This document shows, one piece after another, positions 36,060-45,328 of a DNA stretch of 64,000 bases (position 1 is the first letter of the stretch; every line of letters begins with the position of its first letter). The position numbers were made by a program, and so were the translations under genes. The stretch comes from Actinomycetota bacterium (GTDB lineage Bacteria; Actinomycetota; Acidimicrobiia; Acidimicrobiales; Ilumatobacteraceae): contig JAPLAA010000060.1 of the NCBI GenBank assembly GCA_026393475.1, positions 81,841 to 145,840 on the forward strand, in the 5' to 3' direction. Below the pieces are notes generated by a model. The model saw only the letters and a program-made list of their open reading frames with translations. It was not told the DNA's origin and searched no databases.

Positions 36060-37334
36060 ATGTCTGACAACGCACGCCCGAAGGGCGCCCCGCGCAGCCC
36101 TCGCCGCCCACCCAAGCCGGCCGAGTACCGCACCCCCGCCTCCACGGCCACCACCGTGGACACCCCCTACATCCCCACCGGCTTCCGCGACCTCGGCGTG
36201 CCTGAGCTCGTCGACATGGGGCTCCACGCCGCCGGCTTCGCCGCACCGTTCGCCATCCAGACCAAGGCGATCCCGGTCGCGCTCGAGGGCAAGGACGTCT
36301 GCGGCCGTGCCCGCACCGGCTCCGGTAAGACCCTCGCCTTCGGCGTGCCGATGCTCGCCCGCCTCGACGGCGAGGCCGAGCCCCGCCGCCCGCTCGGCCT
36401 CGTGCTGGTGCCCACCCGCGAGCTCGCCCTGCAGGTCGCCGAGGTGCTCATCCCGGTCGCGGCCAAGTGCAACCGGGTGGTGCTGCCCGTGTACGGCGGC
36501 GCCTCGCGCCATCAGCAGATCGACGAGCTGAAGAACGGTGTCGACGTGGTCGTCGCCACCCCGCTGCGCCTCATCGACCTCCTGAAGGAGAACGAGCTCG
36601 ACCTGAGCGGCATCCAGGTGCTCGTGCTCGACGAGGCCGACCGCATGGCCGACGACGGCTTCACCCCGCAGGTCGAGTGGATCATCCGCAAGTGCACGGC
36701 GCCGCGCCAGACCATGCTGTTCTCGGCCACGCTCGACGGCGACGTCGGCCACCTCGTGGCGCGGTACATGAAGGACCCGGTCGAGGTCGCGATCGATGCG
36801 CCCACCGACACCGTCGGCACGATGTACCACCTGTTCCTCGCGGTGCACCACATGGACAAGGACAAGGTCGTCGCCGCGATCGCCTCGGGCGTCGGCAAGA
36901 CGATCGTGTTCTGCCAGACCAAGCGCACCTGCGACCGGGTCGAGGAGAAGCTGCAGGATCTCGGCGTGAAGGCGAACGCGATCCATGGCGACCTCGCGCA
37001 GGCGGCTCGCGAGCGGGCGCTCAAGCGGTTCACCGACGGTGAGCTCTCCGTGCTCGTCGCCACCGACGTGGCGGCGCGCGGCATCGACATCGACGACATC
37101 GGCGCGGTCATCCACTACGAGCCCGCCGGCGATGCGAAGGACTACCTGCACCGCAGCGGCCGCACGGCCCGCGCCGGTCGCGACGGCTGGGCGATCACGC
37201 TCGCCGAGTACAACCAGCACACCCAGGTGCGCATCCTCCAGCGCGCGTTGCGGCTCGAGCTCGGGCCGCCTGTCGAGGTGTTCTCGAACAACCCGAAGCT
37301 GAAGGACCTGCAGCAGTTCCGCGCCGACGCCTGA
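36060..37334 (+). CDS. DEAD-box RNA helicase (RhlE-like)
   Basis: 424 aa with all the standard motifs: Q motif (FAIQTKAIPVAL), Walker A (RARTGSGKT, near residues 82-90), PTRELALQ, DEAD (VLDEADRM, near 190), SAT, and the C-terminal RecA2 motifs ATDVAARGIDIDD and HRSGRTARAGRDG. It unwinds short RNA duplexes, typically in rRNA maturation or mRNA turnover, often at low temperature. A TACCAT -10 element ends 9 nt before the ATG. The stop codon is embedded in a 10-bp hairpin. It is divergent from an RNA methylase. Confidence 0.93.
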   Translation: MSDNARPKGAPRSPRRPPKPAEYRTPASTATTVDTPYIPTGFRDLGVPELVDMGLHAAGFAAPFAIQTKAIPVALEGKDVCGRARTGSGKTLAFGVPMLARLDGEAEPRRPLGLVLVPTRELALQVAEVLIPVAAKCNRVVLPVYGGASRHQQIDELKNGVDVVVATPLRLIDLLKENELDLSGIQVLVLDEADRMADDGFTPQVEWIIRKCTAPRQTMLFSATLDGDVGHLVARYMKDPVEVAIDAPTDTVGTMYHLFLAVHHMDKDKVVAAIASGVGKTIVFCQTKRTCDRVEEKLQDLGVKANAIHGDLAQAARERALKRFTDGELSVLVATDVAARGIDIDDIGAVIHYEPAGDAKDYLHRSGRTARAGRDGWAITLAEYNQHTQVRILQRALRLELGPPVEVFSNNPKLKDLQQFRADA

Positions 37335-37421
37335 GGCGTCGGCGAGAGTTCGCCGCACGAGACGCCCGACGCGAACGAGCCGCCGCCACCGCTGCTGCGG
37401 TGACGACGGCTCAGCTCGTTC
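37322..37421. terminator. Two hairpins between convergent helicase and leuD
   Basis: CGCCGACGCC/GGCGTCGGCG forms a perfect 10-bp stem whose 3-nt loop is the helicase stop codon TGA (37322-37344). A second long hairpin spans 37373-37421, with outer arms GAACGAGC/GCTCGTTC and inner arms CACCGC/GCGGTG. It ends 9 nt from the leuD stop, serving as terminator for both strands. Confidence 0.75.
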
Positions 37422-37430
37422 AGGTTCCGG

Positions 37431-38015
37431 TCAGCGCAACCAGGCGGGGCGTGACGCCTCGTAGGTGTCGATCGCTGCGGCGTGCGTGAGCGTGATGCCC
37501 ACGTCGTCGAGGCCGTTGAGGAACCGGTGCTGGGTCGCCGGGTCCATCGGGAACGCGGCCGACAGGCCGGCCGACGGCACCTCGACCACGAGCCGTTCGA
37601 GGTCGACCACGATCTGGGTGGTCGGGTCCGCCTCGATGAGGTCCCAGATCTTCGTGACGATCTCGTCGCTCAGCACCACCGGCACGAGGCCGTTCTTGCC
37701 GCAGTTGTTGCGGAAGATGTCGCTGAAGCTCGGTGCGATCACCACGTCGAAGCCGCCCTGCTGGATGGCCCACACGGCGTGCTCGCGCGACGACCCGACA
37801 CCGAAGGCCGGGCCGGCGACGAGGATCGATGCGCCCGCATAGCGCTCGTCGTTGAGGACGAAGTTGCGGTCATCGCGCCAGGTGGCGAACAGGCCCTTCT
37901 CGAACCCGGTGCGCTCGACTCGCTTCAACCACTCGGCCGGGATGATCTGGTCGGTGTCGACGTCGCTGCGCTTGAGCGGGACGCCGGTACCGGTGACGAT
38001 GTGAACGGCCTTCAT
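37431..38015 (-). CDS. leuD: 3-isopropylmalate dehydratase small subunit
   Basis: 194 aa, the small subunit that with LeuC isomerises 2- to 3-isopropylmalate. The swivel-domain signatures [12 protein letters not shown] and [33 protein letters not shown] are intact and the length is standard. Its ATG overlaps the leuC stop by 4 nt, so the subunits are translationally coupled. Confidence 0.96.
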   Translation of the reverse strand: MKAVHIVTGTGVPLKRSDVDTDQIIPAEWLKRVERTGFEKGLFATWRDDRNFVLNDERYAGASILVAGPAFGVGSSREHAVWAIQQGGFDVVIAPSFSDIFRNNCGKNGLVPVVLSDEIVTKIWDLIEADPTTQIVVDLERLVVEVPSAGLSAAFPMDPATQHRFLNGLDDVGITLTHAAAIDTYEASRPAWLR

Positions 38016-39430
38016 GATGCGGGCTCCAGTGGTGCGAGGTCGGCGGGCGTGGCGAAGTGGCCGGCGACCGCGGTCGCGGCGGCGACGGCGGGGCTGACGA
38101 GATGGGTGCGGCCGCCGCGGCCCTGACGGCCCTCGAAGTTGCGGTTGCTCGTGCTGGCCGAACGCTCGCCCGGTGCGAGCTTGTCGGGGTTCATCGCGAG
38201 GCACATGCTGCAGCCCGGCTCGCGCCAGTCGGCGCCGGCGGCGGTGAAGATCTCGGGCAGGCCCTCGGCGATCGCCTGCGCCTTCACGGCATGGCTGCCG
38301 GGCACCACCATCACGCGCGGCACGGTGACGGTGCGACCCTTCATGACCGCGGCCGCGGCTCGGAGGTCTTCGATGCGGCTGTTGGTGCAGCTGCCGATGA
38401 ACACGGTGTCGACGGTGATGTCGCGGATGCGTGTGCCGGCCTCGAGACCCATGTACTCGAGGGCGCGGGCGACGGTCTCGCGGGTGGTGGGGTCGTCGAA
38501 GCTGTCGGGCGACGGGATGCTCGCGTCGATGCCGGCGACCTGTCCGGGGTTGGTGCCCCAGCTGACCTGCGGGCCGATGTCGGCGGCATCGATCACGACC
38601 TCCTTGTCCCACACGGCGCCGTCGTCGGTGACGAGGGTGCGCCAGTCGGCGACGGCCGCGTCCCAGTCGGCGCCGGTCGGTGCGTTGGCGCGGCCCTTCA
38701 GGTACTCGAACGTCGTGTCGTCGGGGGCGATGAGACCGGCCTTGGCGCCGGCCTCGATGCTCATGTTGCACACGGTCATGCGGCCTTCCATCGACAGCGA
38801 CCGGATGGTGCTGCCGCGGTACTCGATCACGTGGCCGATGCCGCCGCCGGTGCCGATGACGCCGATGATGTGGAGGATCACGTCCTTCGCGGTGACGCCC
38901 TCGGCGAGGGTGCCCTCGACGGTGACGGCCATCCACTTGGGGCGGCTCTGGGGCAGCGTCTGGGTGGCGAGCACGTGCTCGACCTCGCTGGTGCCGATGC
39001 CGAACGCGAGCGCGCCGAACGCACCGTGGGTGGCGGTGTGGCTGTCGCCGCACACCACGGTCATGCCCGGCAGGGTGCGGCCCTGCTCGGGGGCGATCAC
39101 GTGGACGATGCCCTGACCGGGGTCGCCCATCGGGAAGTTGATGATCCCGAACTCGGCGGTGTTCTCGCGGAGCACCTCGACCTGGCGGGCCGAGATGGGG
39201 TCGGCGATCGGCTGGTCGATGTCGGCGGTGGGGACGTTGTGGTCCTCGGTCGCGACGGTGAGGTCGGGGCGGCGGACGGTGCGGCCGCTGATGCGCAGGC
39301 CGTCGAAGGCCTGCGGGCTGGTCACCTCGTGCACGAGGTGGAGGTCGATGTACAGCAGGTCGGGCTGCTCGGGTGCTTCGTGCACCACGTGGCGGTCCCA
39401 GACCTTCTGGGGCAGTGTCGTCGGCGGCAT
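38012..39430 (-). CDS. leuC: 3-isopropylmalate dehydratase large subunit
   Basis: 472 aa, an aconitase-family [4Fe-4S] enzyme of leucine synthesis. [48 protein letters not shown] and [14 protein letters not shown] supply the three cluster cysteines. The start [16 protein letters not shown] fits the family, and GAAGGA lies upstream; an in-frame extension past this point is unsupported. Transcribed with leuD and divergently from an IclR-type regulator of the LtbR/NdgR kind, which is known to control leuCD in other actinobacteria. Confidence 0.96.
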   Translation of the reverse strand: MPPTTLPQKVWDRHVVHEAPEQPDLLYIDLHLVHEVTSPQAFDGLRISGRTVRRPDLTVATEDHNVPTADIDQPIADPISARQVEVLRENTAEFGIINFPMGDPGQGIVHVIAPEQGRTLPGMTVVCGDSHTATHGAFGALAFGIGTSEVEHVLATQTLPQSRPKWMAVTVEGTLAEGVTAKDVILHIIGVIGTGGGIGHVIEYRGSTIRSLSMEGRMTVCNMSIEAGAKAGLIAPDDTTFEYLKGRANAPTGADWDAAVADWRTLVTDDGAVWDKEVVIDAADIGPQVSWGTNPGQVAGIDASIPSPDSFDDPTTRETVARALEYMGLEAGTRIRDITVDTVFIGSCTNSRIEDLRAAAAVMKGRTVTVPRVMVVPGSHAVKAQAIAEGLPEIFTAAGADWREPGCSMCLAMNPDKLAPGERSASTSNRNFEGRQGRGGRTHLVSPAVAAATAVAGHFATPADLAPLEPAS

Positions 39431-39491
39431 GTCGCTCGTTTCCTTCGGATGGGTCGCTGGAATCTCAGAATATGGGATAGCGTTCCTGAAT
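39431..39491. promoter_or_regulatory. Divergent leuC / iclR control region
   Basis: Only 61 bp separate the two start codons. TCAGAATATGGGATAGCGTTCCTGA contains an imperfect inverted repeat, with TCAGAA and TTCCTGA as its ends. It would overlap promoters for both genes and is a candidate operator for the IclR-type regulator. Confidence 0.45.
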
Positions 39492-40151
39492 GTGGACAGT
39501 GTAAGCGGCGTGGGCGTGATCGACAAGGCGGCGGTGCTGTTGCGCGCCCTGCGCGACCGACCGCTCGACCTCGCGGAACTCCAGCACGCGACCGGCCTGC
39601 CGCGGGCGACCGCGCATCGTCTCGTCGTCGCCCTCGAGCAGCACCATCTCGTGCGTCGCGACGCGCAGGGTCGGTTCTGCCTCGGGTTCGAGCTCGTCGC
39701 GCTGGGCCGCATCGCGGCCGAGCAGTTCGGCATGGGCGACGTGGCCACGCCCGCGATGCAGTCGCTGCGCGACGCCTGCGGCGAGAGCGTGCAGCTGTAC
39801 GTGCGCGAGGACGACGCTCGCCGCTGCGTGGTGTCGTTGCAGTCGCCGCACGCGCTGCGTTGGATCGTGCCCGAGGGCAGCCTGCTCCCGTTGGGTGTCG
39901 GCTCGGCCGGTCGTGTGCTGGGCGGTGAGCCGGTCACCGCGGGCGGCTGGATCGACAGCGTCGAGGAGCGTGAGGCCGGCGTCGCCTCGGTGAGCGCGCC
40001 CGTCGTCGACCGCGCCGGTCGGGTGATCGCCGCGGTCAGCATCAGCGGTCCGGTCGAGCGTCTCACGCGGTCACCCGGCGAACGGTTCGGTGCCGACGTG
40101 GTCGCCGCGGGCCGGGCGATCGGTGCCGCGGTCGCCGCGGCACTGCGCTGA
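39492..40151 (+). CDS. IclR-family regulator (LtbR/NdgR-like)
   Basis: 219 aa. An N-terminal winged helix ([18 protein letters not shown]...[14 protein letters not shown]) and a C-terminal IclR effector domain. The sequence [10 protein letters not shown] near the start and the position divergent from leuCD match the LtbR/NdgR group, which controls leucine and tryptophan genes in Corynebacterium and amino-acid genes in Streptomyces. The GTG giving [11 protein letters not shown] is chosen by alignment to that group. The gene probably regulates leuCD and itself from the short shared region. A GGCCCA/TGGGCC hairpin follows the stop. Confidence 0.88.
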   Translation: MDSVSGVGVIDKAAVLLRALRDRPLDLAELQHATGLPRATAHRLVVALEQHHLVRRDAQGRFCLGFELVALGRIAAEQFGMGDVATPAMQSLRDACGESVQLYVREDDARRCVVSLQSPHALRWIVPEGSLLPLGVGSAGRVLGGEPVTAGGWIDSVEEREAGVASVSAPVVDRAGRVIAAVSISGPVERLTRSPGERFGADVVAAGRAIGAAVAAALR

Positions 40152-40241
40152 GCGACCGTCGCCGGCCCAGGGGGTGGGCCCCCCACGGCACCGCGCTGCA
40201 TCGTTTTCCGATCGCGCGTTTCGGATGTCGTCCTGTGGGGC

Positions 40242-40559
40242 ATGACGACGGACGTACACGCGATCCATGCCATCACCTCGGCCGCTGCGCCCCACCCCGT
40301 CCTCGCCTGGCTCGCGCCACGACTCGGCCGCGACGCGCCGGTGCCGGCCGGCACGGCACGGCTGCTCGGCCTCGTCGTGAACGATCCCACCTACCGCGAT
40401 CCCGATGCGGCGGCACGGGCCGCGTGGATCGGCGATGGCACCTGCCCGGGACAGGTGATGGCCGACCACGCCGCCGATCTCGGCCGCTTCGACCTGGTGG
40501 TCAGCGTCACGTGGCACGCCGACGGACCCGAGGCCGTGTTGGTGCTCGTGAATCCGTGA
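40242..40559 (+). CDS. Small hypothetical protein
   Basis: 105 aa, no family recognised. It has no signal peptide or membrane segment. A central segment ([22 protein letters not shown]) and a strand-rich C-terminus ([23 protein letters not shown]) suggest a small globular protein. GTGGGGC precedes the ATG and codon use is normal. It lies 44 bp before nadA, but nadA appears to have its own -10 element. Confidence 0.55.
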   Translation: MTTDVHAIHAITSAAAPHPVLAWLAPRLGRDAPVPAGTARLLGLVVNDPTYRDPDAAARAAWIGDGTCPGQVMADHAADLGRFDLVVSVTWHADGPEAVLVLVNP

Positions 40560-40603
40560 ACAACGTGCCGGGTCGGCGATCCGGGCTGCGTAGCCTTGCC
40601 GCC

Positions 40604-41632
40604 GTGACCGCCACCTCCTCCACTCCGACCGGCCCCGTACCGTCCGAGGCCAGCACTGACGGCTGGGACCGCGAGGCCTGGGCGGCCGACGTCCGTCGGC
40701 TGGCCCGCGAGCGCGACGCCGTGATCCTGGCCCACAACTACCAGCTGCCCGAGATCCAGGACATCGCCGATCACGTCGGCGACTCCCTCGCCCTCTCCCG
40801 TGTCGCCGCATCCGTCGATGCGTCGACGATCGTGTTCTGCGGCGTCCACTTCATGGCCGAGACCGCGAAGATCCTCAGCTACGACAAGACCGTCCTCATC
40901 CCCGACGAACGGGCGGGGTGCAGCCTCGCCGACACGATCACGGCCGAGCAGCTACGGGCGTGGAAGGCCGAGCATCCCGGCGCGAAGGTGGTCAGCTACG
41001 TCAACACCACCGCAGCGGTGAAGGCCGAGACCGACATCTGCTGCACGTCGTCGAACGCGGTCGACGTGGTCGCGTCGATCGACCCCGACACCGAGATCCT
41101 GTTCTGCCCCGACCAGTTCCTGGGCGCCCACGTGCAGCGCCTCACCGGCCGCCAGAACATGCACATCTGGATGGGGGAGTGCCATGTGCACGCCGGCATC
41201 AACGGCGCCGACCTGCGCGCCCGGGTCGAGGCCGAGCCCGAGGCCGAGCTGTTCATCCACCCCGAGTGCGGGTGCGCGACGAGTGCGCTGTACCTCGCGT
41301 CGTCGGGCGTCGTGCCCGCCGAGCGCACCAAGATCCTGTCCACCTCGGGCATGGTCACCGCGGCCGAGCAGACCACGGCGAGCAAGGTGCTCGTCGCCAC
41401 CGAGACCGGCATGCTCCACCAGCTCCGCAAGGCGAACCCGCTCGTGATCTTCGAGCCGATCAACCGGGCGGCCGTGTGCAAGTACATGAAGATGATCACG
41501 CCCGACAAGCTGTTGCGGTCGCTGCAGACCCTCACCGACGAGGTCACCGTGCCACGAGACATCGCCGACCGGGCTCGCCTGAGCGTCGAGCGGATGATCG
41601 CGATCGGTACGCCGAGCCGCACGGCCGAATGA
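40604..41632 (+). CDS. nadA: Quinolinate synthase
   Basis: 342 aa, the [4Fe-4S] enzyme joining iminoaspartate with dihydroxyacetone phosphate to make quinolinate in de novo NAD synthesis. [20 protein letters not shown] and FMAETAKIL are substrate-site motifs. Candidate cluster cysteines are Cys146/147 ([10 protein letters not shown]), Cys222/224 (HPECGC) and Cys292 ([10 protein letters not shown]). The GTG start follows TAGCCT by 7 nt with no Shine-Dalgarno, indicating a leaderless mRNA. First of nadA-nadB-nadC. Confidence 0.95.
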   Translation: MTATSSTPTGPVPSEASTDGWDREAWAADVRRLARERDAVILAHNYQLPEIQDIADHVGDSLALSRVAASVDASTIVFCGVHFMAETAKILSYDKTVLIPDERAGCSLADTITAEQLRAWKAEHPGAKVVSYVNTTAAVKAETDICCTSSNAVDVVASIDPDTEILFCPDQFLGAHVQRLTGRQNMHIWMGECHVHAGINGADLRARVEAEPEAELFIHPECGCATSALYLASSGVVPAERTKILSTSGMVTAAEQTTASKVLVATETGMLHQLRKANPLVIFEPINRAAVCKYMKMITPDKLLRSLQTLTDEVTVPRDIADRARLSVERMIAIGTPSRTAE

Positions 41633-41651
41633 TCCGTCGAGCGACGTCCAC

Positions 41652-43385
41652 GTGACCGCGAACCCGCTCCCGCGCCGTCTCGCGGCGCCCCCCACCACCT
41701 GGTCGCGCGACGTCGACGTCGTGGTCCTCGGCTCGGGCGCGGCAGGTCTGTCGGCGGCGCTGGCGGCCCGCCCGGTGCGCAGCGCGTTGATCGTCACCAA
41801 GGACACCCTCGACGCGGGCAGCACGGCGTGGGCGCAAGGCGGGCTCGCCGGGGTGCTCGACCCGAGCGACTCGCTCGAGAACCACGTGCGCGACACGCTC
41901 GTCGCCGGGGCCGGGTTGTGCGACGAGGCCAACGTGCGCACGCTCGTCGCCGAAGCGCCCAAGGCGTTGCGGTACCTCATGCGCCTGGGCGCGGCGTTCG
42001 ATCCGTCGCACGAGGGCACCGGACCGGCCCTCACCCGTGAAGGCGGCCACAGCCACAACCGCATCGTCCACTCGGGCGGCGACCAGAGCGGCGCCGAGGT
42101 GCAGCGCACGCTCGACGAGAACGCGGTCGCGGCCGGCGTCGAGGTGATGGACCGGGCGTTCGCGCTCGACCTCCTCATCGGCACCAACGCCGCCGGCCGA
42201 CGGCAGGCCGCGGGTGTCCGCATCGCCCGCATCGATGCCGACGGCGAGGTCGTCTCGGTCGGTGTCGTCACCGCACGAGCGGTGGTCATCGCCACCGGCG
42301 GCTACGGCCAGGTGTTCGCGAGCACGTCGAACCCGCCGGCGGTCACCGGCGACGGGCTCGCCCTCGCGCTGCGCGCCGGCCTGCCCGCACGCGACATCGA
42401 GTTCGTCCAGTTCCACCCGACGGTGCTGTGGCGCGGTCCCGACGCCAAGGGGCAGCAGGCACTGATCAGCGAAGCGGTCCGTGGCGAGGGCGCCATCCTC
42501 TACGACGCCGCAGGCGAGCGGGTGATGCTCGGCGTCCACCCGCAGGAGGATCTCGCGCCCCGCGATGTGGTCGCCTCGGCGATCAGCCGCCGCATGGCCA
42601 CGGCGCCGGCGGGTGTCGACGACCACGTGTTCCTCGACGCGACGCACATGGGTGAGCGCTTCTACACGCGCTTCCCGGGCATCACGGCAGCGTGCCGTGA
42701 TGCGGGCATCGATCCGGCCACCGATCGCATCCCGGTCGCGCCGGCCGCGCACTACGTGTGCGGTGGCGTGGTCGCCGGCCTCGACGGGCGCACCGAACTG
42801 CCGGGGCTGTACGCCGTCGGGGAGGTGGCCTGCACGGGGGTCCACGGCGCCAATCGTCTGGCGAGCAACAGCCTCACCGAAGGCGTGGTGGCGGGCACAC
42901 GGGTCGGCCGCGATCTCGCCTGGGAGCTCCCCGACGACGTGGGCTGGACCGAGGCCGACGGCGACGCCGGGTTGCGGCTCGTCGACCCCGACCGGCGCAC
43001 CTCCGTCCGCACCACGATGTCGAAGCACGTCGGGGTCCTGCGCACGCCCGAGGGGCTCGACACCGCCGGTGGCGCGCTCGACCTGCCGGTCGACGCGACC
43101 GGCTGGAGTCGCGACGCGTGGGAGGCGACCAACCTGCTCACCGTCGCCCGGTCGGTGGTGGCCGCGGCGACGGCGCGCACCGAGAGCCGCGGGTGCCATC
43201 GGCGAACCGATCACACCGAGCCGCTCGACAGGTGGCTGGTGCACCTCGACGTCCGCCTCGACCACGGCGGCGAGGTGGTGGTCACCGGCGTGCCGACCGC
43301 GGCCGCCCGCGCCACGGTCGCTGCCACCACATCGTCCCCCGATCCGACCGATCCCCCCGAACCCCCCGACTCCCGCGAGGCCTGA
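41652..43385 (+). CDS. nadB: L-aspartate oxidase
   Basis: 577-aa FAD flavoprotein oxidising L-aspartate to iminoaspartate for NadA. The dinucleotide loop VVVLGSGAAGLSAALAA is near the N-terminus. STAWAQGGLAGV, the active-site EGGHSHNRIVHSGGD, the family stretch IEFVQFHPT and VACTGVHGANRLASNSLTEGVV are all present. It starts with GTG 19 nt after nadA and ends 2 nt before nadC. The last about 30 residues are a Thr/Pro-rich tail beyond the usual family end. Confidence 0.95.
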   Translation: MTANPLPRRLAAPPTTWSRDVDVVVLGSGAAGLSAALAARPVRSALIVTKDTLDAGSTAWAQGGLAGVLDPSDSLENHVRDTLVAGAGLCDEANVRTLVAEAPKALRYLMRLGAAFDPSHEGTGPALTREGGHSHNRIVHSGGDQSGAEVQRTLDENAVAAGVEVMDRAFALDLLIGTNAAGRRQAAGVRIARIDADGEVVSVGVVTARAVVIATGGYGQVFASTSNPPAVTGDGLALALRAGLPARDIEFVQFHPTVLWRGPDAKGQQALISEAVRGEGAILYDAAGERVMLGVHPQEDLAPRDVVASAISRRMATAPAGVDDHVFLDATHMGERFYTRFPGITAACRDAGIDPATDRIPVAPAAHYVCGGVVAGLDGRTELPGLYAVGEVACTGVHGANRLASNSLTEGVVAGTRVGRDLAWELPDDVGWTEADGDAGLRLVDPDRRTSVRTTMSKHVGVLRTPEGLDTAGGALDLPVDATGWSRDAWEATNLLTVARSVVAAATARTESRGCHRRTDHTEPLDRWLVHLDVRLDHGGEVVVTGVPTAAARATVAATTSSPDPTDPPEPPDSREA

Positions 43386-43387
43386 CG

Positions 43388-44299
43388 ATGTTCGTGTTCC
43401 ATCCCCTCAGCGACGACACCCGTCACCGGCTCATCGCCGGTGGGCTCGATCCCGATGCCGTCGCGGCGCTGGTCCGCCTCGCGATCGCCGAGGACCTCGC
43501 CGGCGGCATCGACGTCACCTCCACCGCGACGGTGCCCGCCGACCAGCGCAGCGTCGGTGAGTTCGGTGCGCGCAAGGCCGGCGTCGTGGCCGGCCTCGCG
43601 TTGGCCGCTGCCGTGGTCGACACGGTCTGCGGTCCGGCGTCGAGCGACTTCGACTACCTCGTCGCCGACGGCGCCCGCGTCGAGGGCGGCACCGTGGTCG
43701 CCCGCGTCGAGGCGCCCACGCGGCTGCTGCTCACCGCCGAGCGCACCGCGCTCAATCTGGTCTGCCACGTGAGCGGCGTGGCCACGATCACCCGTCGGTG
43801 GGCCGACGCGCTCGAGGGTACGGGAGCGGTGGTGCGTGACACGCGCAAGACCCTGCCGGGGCTGCGCGCCCTGCAGAAGTACGGGGTGCGCTGTGGCGGT
43901 GGACGGAACCACCGAATGGCGCTCAGCGACGCAGCGCTGGTGAAGGACAACCACGTGCTGGCCGCAGGTGGCGTGGCCGAAGCGTTCGCTGCGGTGCGCG
44001 GCCTGGCCGCCACCATCCCGGTCGAGATCGAGGTCGATTCGCTCGACGGTCTCCGCGAGGCGATCGAGGCGGGTGCCGATGTGGTGCTGCTCGACAACTT
44101 CGTTCCGGAGCAGATGGTGCGGGCCGTCGCGATGCGCGACGAGATGCGGCGCGGCGTGATCCTCGAGGCGAGCGGAGGTCTCACGCTCGAGACCGCACGT
44201 CGCGTTGGTGAGACCGGCGTCGACTACATCGCGGTCGGTGAGCTCACCCACTCGGTCACGGTGTTCGACATCGGTCTCGACCTGCGCGCCGTGGTGTGA
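43388..44299 (+). CDS. nadC: Nicotinate-nucleotide diphosphorylase (quinolinate phosphoribosyltransferase)
   Basis: 303 aa, converting quinolinate and PRPP to nicotinate mononucleotide. TAERTALNLVCHVSGVAT, DTRKTLPGLRALQKYGVRCGG, NHRMALSDAALVKDNH and VLLDNFVPEQM are the standard active-site segments. It follows nadB by 2 nt, so nadA-nadB-nadC form a complete de novo NAD operon. Convergent with an FKBP gene; a GC-rich inverted repeat lies between. Confidence 0.96.
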   Translation: MFVFHPLSDDTRHRLIAGGLDPDAVAALVRLAIAEDLAGGIDVTSTATVPADQRSVGEFGARKAGVVAGLALAAAVVDTVCGPASSDFDYLVADGARVEGGTVVARVEAPTRLLLTAERTALNLVCHVSGVATITRRWADALEGTGAVVRDTRKTLPGLRALQKYGVRCGGGRNHRMALSDAALVKDNHVLAAGGVAEAFAAVRGLAATIPVEIEVDSLDGLREAIEAGADVVLLDNFVPEQMVRAVAMRDEMRRGVILEASGGLTLETARRVGETGVDYIAVGELTHSVTVFDIGLDLRAVV

Positions 44300-44330
44300 C
44301 CCGGGGACCCGGTCGCGGCCGGGCCGGCCG

Positions 44331-45272
44331 TCAGAGGATGGCGATGAGGTCGATCACCAGGACGAGATCGGTGTCGGCAGGAATGCCGAGGTCCGGGTTG
44401 CCGGTCGAGCCGAACGCGTCGACGAACGGGATGATCATCTTGCGGCTGCCGCCGACCTTCATGCCGGCCATGCCCTCGATGATGCCGGGGAGCGAGCCCT
44501 GCTCGGCGAACTGGATCGGCTGCGGCTGACCCGTCTCCCACGACGAAGCGACCTGCTCGCCGGTGTCGCCACGGAACGCGATCAGATGCAGGTAGGCGGT
44601 CTGGCCGAGTTCGAGCTCCTTGCCGTCGCCGACCACGAGGTCTTCGGTCAGCAGTTCGTCGCGGTTGGCGGCCCCTTCGACGGTGACGTCGGGTGCGTCG
44701 GCCGGATCGGTGGCGGGGATGATCGCCATGACGTCGACCACGAAGCTGAGCGCGTCGCCGGCCTGGATGATGTCGCCCTGAGGGTTGTCGCCGTAGGCGA
44801 GTTCGGCGGGGATGTCGAGCTGGTACTGGCCGCCGGCCTTCACACCGAGCAGTCCCTGCTCCCAGCCCGGGATCACGGACTGCGAGCCGAGCGCGACCGG
44901 GAGCGGCTCGCCGCGGTCGTAGCTGTTGTCGAACTCGGTGCCGTCCTCGGAGCGCACGCCGACGTAGTGGACGACCACGGTGTCGCCCTCCTTCGCGCCC
45001 TCGCCCTCTCCCTCCACGAGGGCGGTGACGACGAGCTCGGTCACCTCGCCCGTCGGGATCTCGACCGTGGGCTTGGGCGGTACGTTCGAGTCGACCGTGG
45101 TGGCGGGCGCCTCGGCGGTGCCGTCGGCCGCGGTGCCGGATGTGGTGGAGTCGGTCACTGCGGTGGTCGCGGAGCTCGACCCCTCTTCCTCGGCGGCGTC
45201 GCCGCAGGCGGTGACGAGCAGGGCGGCGGCGAGCGCCAGGGGGGCGAGACGAGCGGGTCGGGGGAAGCGCAT
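44331..45272 (-). CDS. Lipoprotein with two FKBP-type peptidyl-prolyl isomerase domains
   Basis: 313 aa. A lipoprotein signal with lipobox LVTAC (lipidated Cys23) is followed by a Ser/Thr-rich spacer. A first FKBP domain (about 75-190) is well conserved: VVVHYVGV...GTEFDNSYDRGEPL...VIPGWEQGLLGVKAGGQYQLDIPAELAYG. A second, more diverged FKBP domain occupies about 205-313 (IIEGMAGMKVGGSRKMIIP). It should fold exported proteins at the outer face of the membrane. TACCCT ends 6 nt before the ATG, indicating a leaderless transcript. Confidence 0.9.
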   Translation of the reverse strand: MRFPRPARLAPLALAAALLVTACGDAAEEEGSSSATTAVTDSTTSGTAADGTAEAPATTVDSNVPPKPTVEIPTGEVTELVVTALVEGEGEGAKEGDTVVVHYVGVRSEDGTEFDNSYDRGEPLPVALGSQSVIPGWEQGLLGVKAGGQYQLDIPAELAYGDNPQGDIIQAGDALSFVVDVMAIIPATDPADAPDVTVEGAANRDELLTEDLVVGDGKELELGQTAYLHLIAFRGDTGEQVASSWETGQPQPIQFAEQGSLPGIIEGMAGMKVGGSRKMIIPFVDAFGSTGNPDLGIPADTDLVLVIDLIAIL

Positions 45273-45328
45273 CCGGCGAGGGTATCGGCCGTGTGGCCCG
45301 TCGGGTCGTCAGCTAGAACGGGTGAGCG

